Part shown: positions 62,784 to 64,000 of the stretch, piece by piece
How the letters are laid out: each line of letters starts with the position of its first letter
Position numbering within the stretch: position 1 is the stretch's first letter
Assembly (NCBI RefSeq): GCF_002797395.1
Contig: NZ_KZ454943.1
Coordinates: 611,325-675,324 of the forward strand
Length of the DNA: 64,000 nt
Source of the DNA: Bacillus solitudinis
GTDB taxonomy: Bacteria > Bacillota > Bacilli > Bacillales > Bacillaceae_D
Direction: 5' to 3'
Notes under the pieces: model-generated
Told to the model about the DNA's origin: nothing
The model's input: only the letters and a program-made list of their open reading frames with translations
Database searches by the model: none
Translations under genes and position numbers: made by a program

Positions 62784-64000
62784 TTATAGACCGCACTTTA
62801 ATTGCGCTCCACAACTTGTACATGTATTACATCCACCTAAGTCTTCCACTGTACCTTCACGGCAAACTGGACATGTATCCCCTGCTTCTGAACCAAATGT
62901 AACATTTGTTGAGCGAAGGTCTGTGATCGTATCGACAAGGACAACTTTCTTTTTCTCTGTCTCTTCGTCTGCAAACATCTCTATTTCTTCAAAGTTGTTT
63001 TCTTCCGCTTTTAGAGAAAGAACTTGGGCATCACGGCTTCCATCTACATACACCGTACCACCCTTGGCCCCACCACGATAAAGACGCTCATATACTCCTT
63101 GCACTTGTTCAACTGTATATCCCTTTGGAGCATTAACTGTTTTTGATAGAGAACTATCAACCCAACGTTGAATAATACATTGTGTATCAGCATGCGCTTC
63201 TGGAGACAATTCCATCGTAGAAATGAACCACTCTGGTAGTTCATCTGCTACAGCTTCAGGGTTTGCTTGTAAATACTCTTCAACGATTTCAGCTTTTACT
63301 TCAATAAATTTCCCAAGTCTTCCACTTCTGAAATAAGAGAAAGAGAAGTATGGCTCAAGACCAGTTGAAACACCAACCATCGTTCCAGTGCTTCCTGTAG
63401 GAGCAACTGTTAGTAAATGCGAGTTGCGAATTCCATGATTTAAAATGCCTTGTCGAATATCTTCAGGCATTTTGCTCATATAGCCAGTGTTAATAAAGGC
63501 CATCCGTAACGTCGCCGTTTCAGCATCCGTTTTTCCCATAAGAAATGGAAAGCTTCCTTTTTCTTTCGCAAGTTCAATGCTTGTCCGATATGCAGTGGTT
63601 GCTATCGTTTCAAATATTTCATCTACAAGCTTATTTCCTTCTTTAGATCCATAGACGGTCTCAGCATAGATAAGTAAATCGTGGAGACCCATGACTCCTA
63701 AACCTACTCGGCGTTCACCTTTTGCTTGAGTCGTATTTTGTTCAAGGAAGTACGGTGTGGCATCAATGACATTATCCTGCATCCGAACGCCAACCTCAAC
63801 TGTGCGCTTCAATTTCTCGAAATTCACTTGTTTTGTATCTTTTTCAGCCATTTCCGCTAAATTTATCGCAGCCAGATTACAAACCGAGAACGGTGCTAAT
63901 GGTTGCTCACCACACGGATTCGTTGCGACAACCTTTTGACCATATGCCTTTGCATTTGTCATGTCATTAGCATTATCAATAAAGAAAATACCTGGCTCTG
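62784..64000 (-). CDS. nrdJ: Vitamin B12-dependent ribonucleotide reductase, C-terminal part
   Basis: Class II reductase making deoxyribonucleotides, cut by the window edge (the frame is open to base 64000). The finger-loop NPCGEQPLAPFSVCNLAAIN has the catalytic Cys and Glu, followed by GLGVMGLHDLL and APTGSTGTMVGVSTGLEP. The C-terminus carries a zinc-ribbon of CPVC and CTSC pairs, as in long adenosylcobalamin-dependent forms. It points to cobalamin use. An oxygen-independent route would suit micro-oxic life; this is inference. Confidence 0.94.
   Translation of the reverse strand, partial: EPGIFFIDNANDMTNAKAYGQKVVATNPCGEQPLAPFSVCNLAAINLAEMAEKDTKQVNFEKLKRTVEVGVRMQDNVIDATPYFLEQNTTQAKGERRVGLGVMGLHDLLIYAETVYGSKEGNKLVDEIFETIATTAYRTSIELAKEKGSFPFLMGKTDAETATLRMAFINTGYMSKMPEDIRQGILNHGIRNSHLLTVAPTGSTGTMVGVSTGLEPYFSFSYFRSGRLGKFIEVKAEIVEEYLQANPEAVADELPEWFISTMELSPEAHADTQCIIQRWVDSSLSKTVNAPKGYTVEQVQGVYERLYRGGAKGGTVYVDGSRDAQVLSLKAEENNFEEIEMFADEETEKKKVVLVDTITDLRSTNVTFGSEAGDTCPVCREGTVEDLGGCNTCTSCGAQLKCGL

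Overview
The window is chromosome of a spore-forming, low-GC Gram-positive rod, most likely an alkaliphilic or halo-alkaliphilic member of the Bacillaceae. It carries spo0A, spoIVB, the whole spoIIIA operon and splB, in a gene order close to the recN-spoIVB-spo0A-bkd and yqh/efp/acc/fold regions of Bacillus. Between ispA and dxs it has a roughly 620-nt structured RNA followed by a four-helix membrane protein gene. This is the arrangement of the OLE (ornate, large, extremophilic) RNA and its partner OapA, which are known from extremophilic Firmicutes. Function calls are made by reading motifs; no database search was run.

Layout. 1-7.0 kb: an accessory sugar-sensing locus (AraC regulator, YesM/YesN-type two-component system, solute-binding lipoprotein) with a broken beta-galactosidase remnant and no permease genes, closed by tRNA-Val(GAC). 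7-16.6 kb: an HPr-like protein, a GAF-PAS-GGDEF-EAL protein, an OmpR-type two-component system, and a PAP2 plus acyltransferase pair facing a serine hydrolase. 16.7-20.7 kb: an SOS-controlled Y-family polymerase with a YolD partner, an IS3-family element sitting in the loop of a transcription terminator, and yebC. 20.9-26 kb: leuA behind a leucine T-box, tRNA-Arg(CCG), brxB, and a zinc-binding lipoprotein gene under Zur-like operators. 26.1-30.8 kb: the branched-chain 2-oxoacid dehydrogenase operon lpdV-bkdAA-bkdAB-bkdB.

31.3-39.5 kb: a YqzF-like protein, a SteA / glycosyltransferase / MraY-like cassette, spo0A, spoIVB, recN and argR. 39.6-47.5 kb: a long minus-strand run nusB-folD-xseA-xseB-ispA-OLE RNA-oapA-dxs-yqxC, joining isoprenoid precursor synthesis, exonuclease VII and folate metabolism with the OLE ribonucleoprotein. 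47.7-57 kb: accB-accC-yqhY, spoIIIAA to spoIIIAH, yqhV and efp. 57-64 kb: a Xaa-Pro peptidase, aroQ, yqhR, yqhP, a patatin-like lipase, mntR, splB and the 3' part of a B12-dependent ribonucleotide reductase gene.

Most of the window is vertically inherited Bacillus core. The accessory or decaying parts are the sugar locus at the left end and the IS element. The most unusual biology is the OLE RNA / OapA unit at 42.4-43.6 kb. It is not new to science, but it is rare and its mechanism is still incompletely understood.
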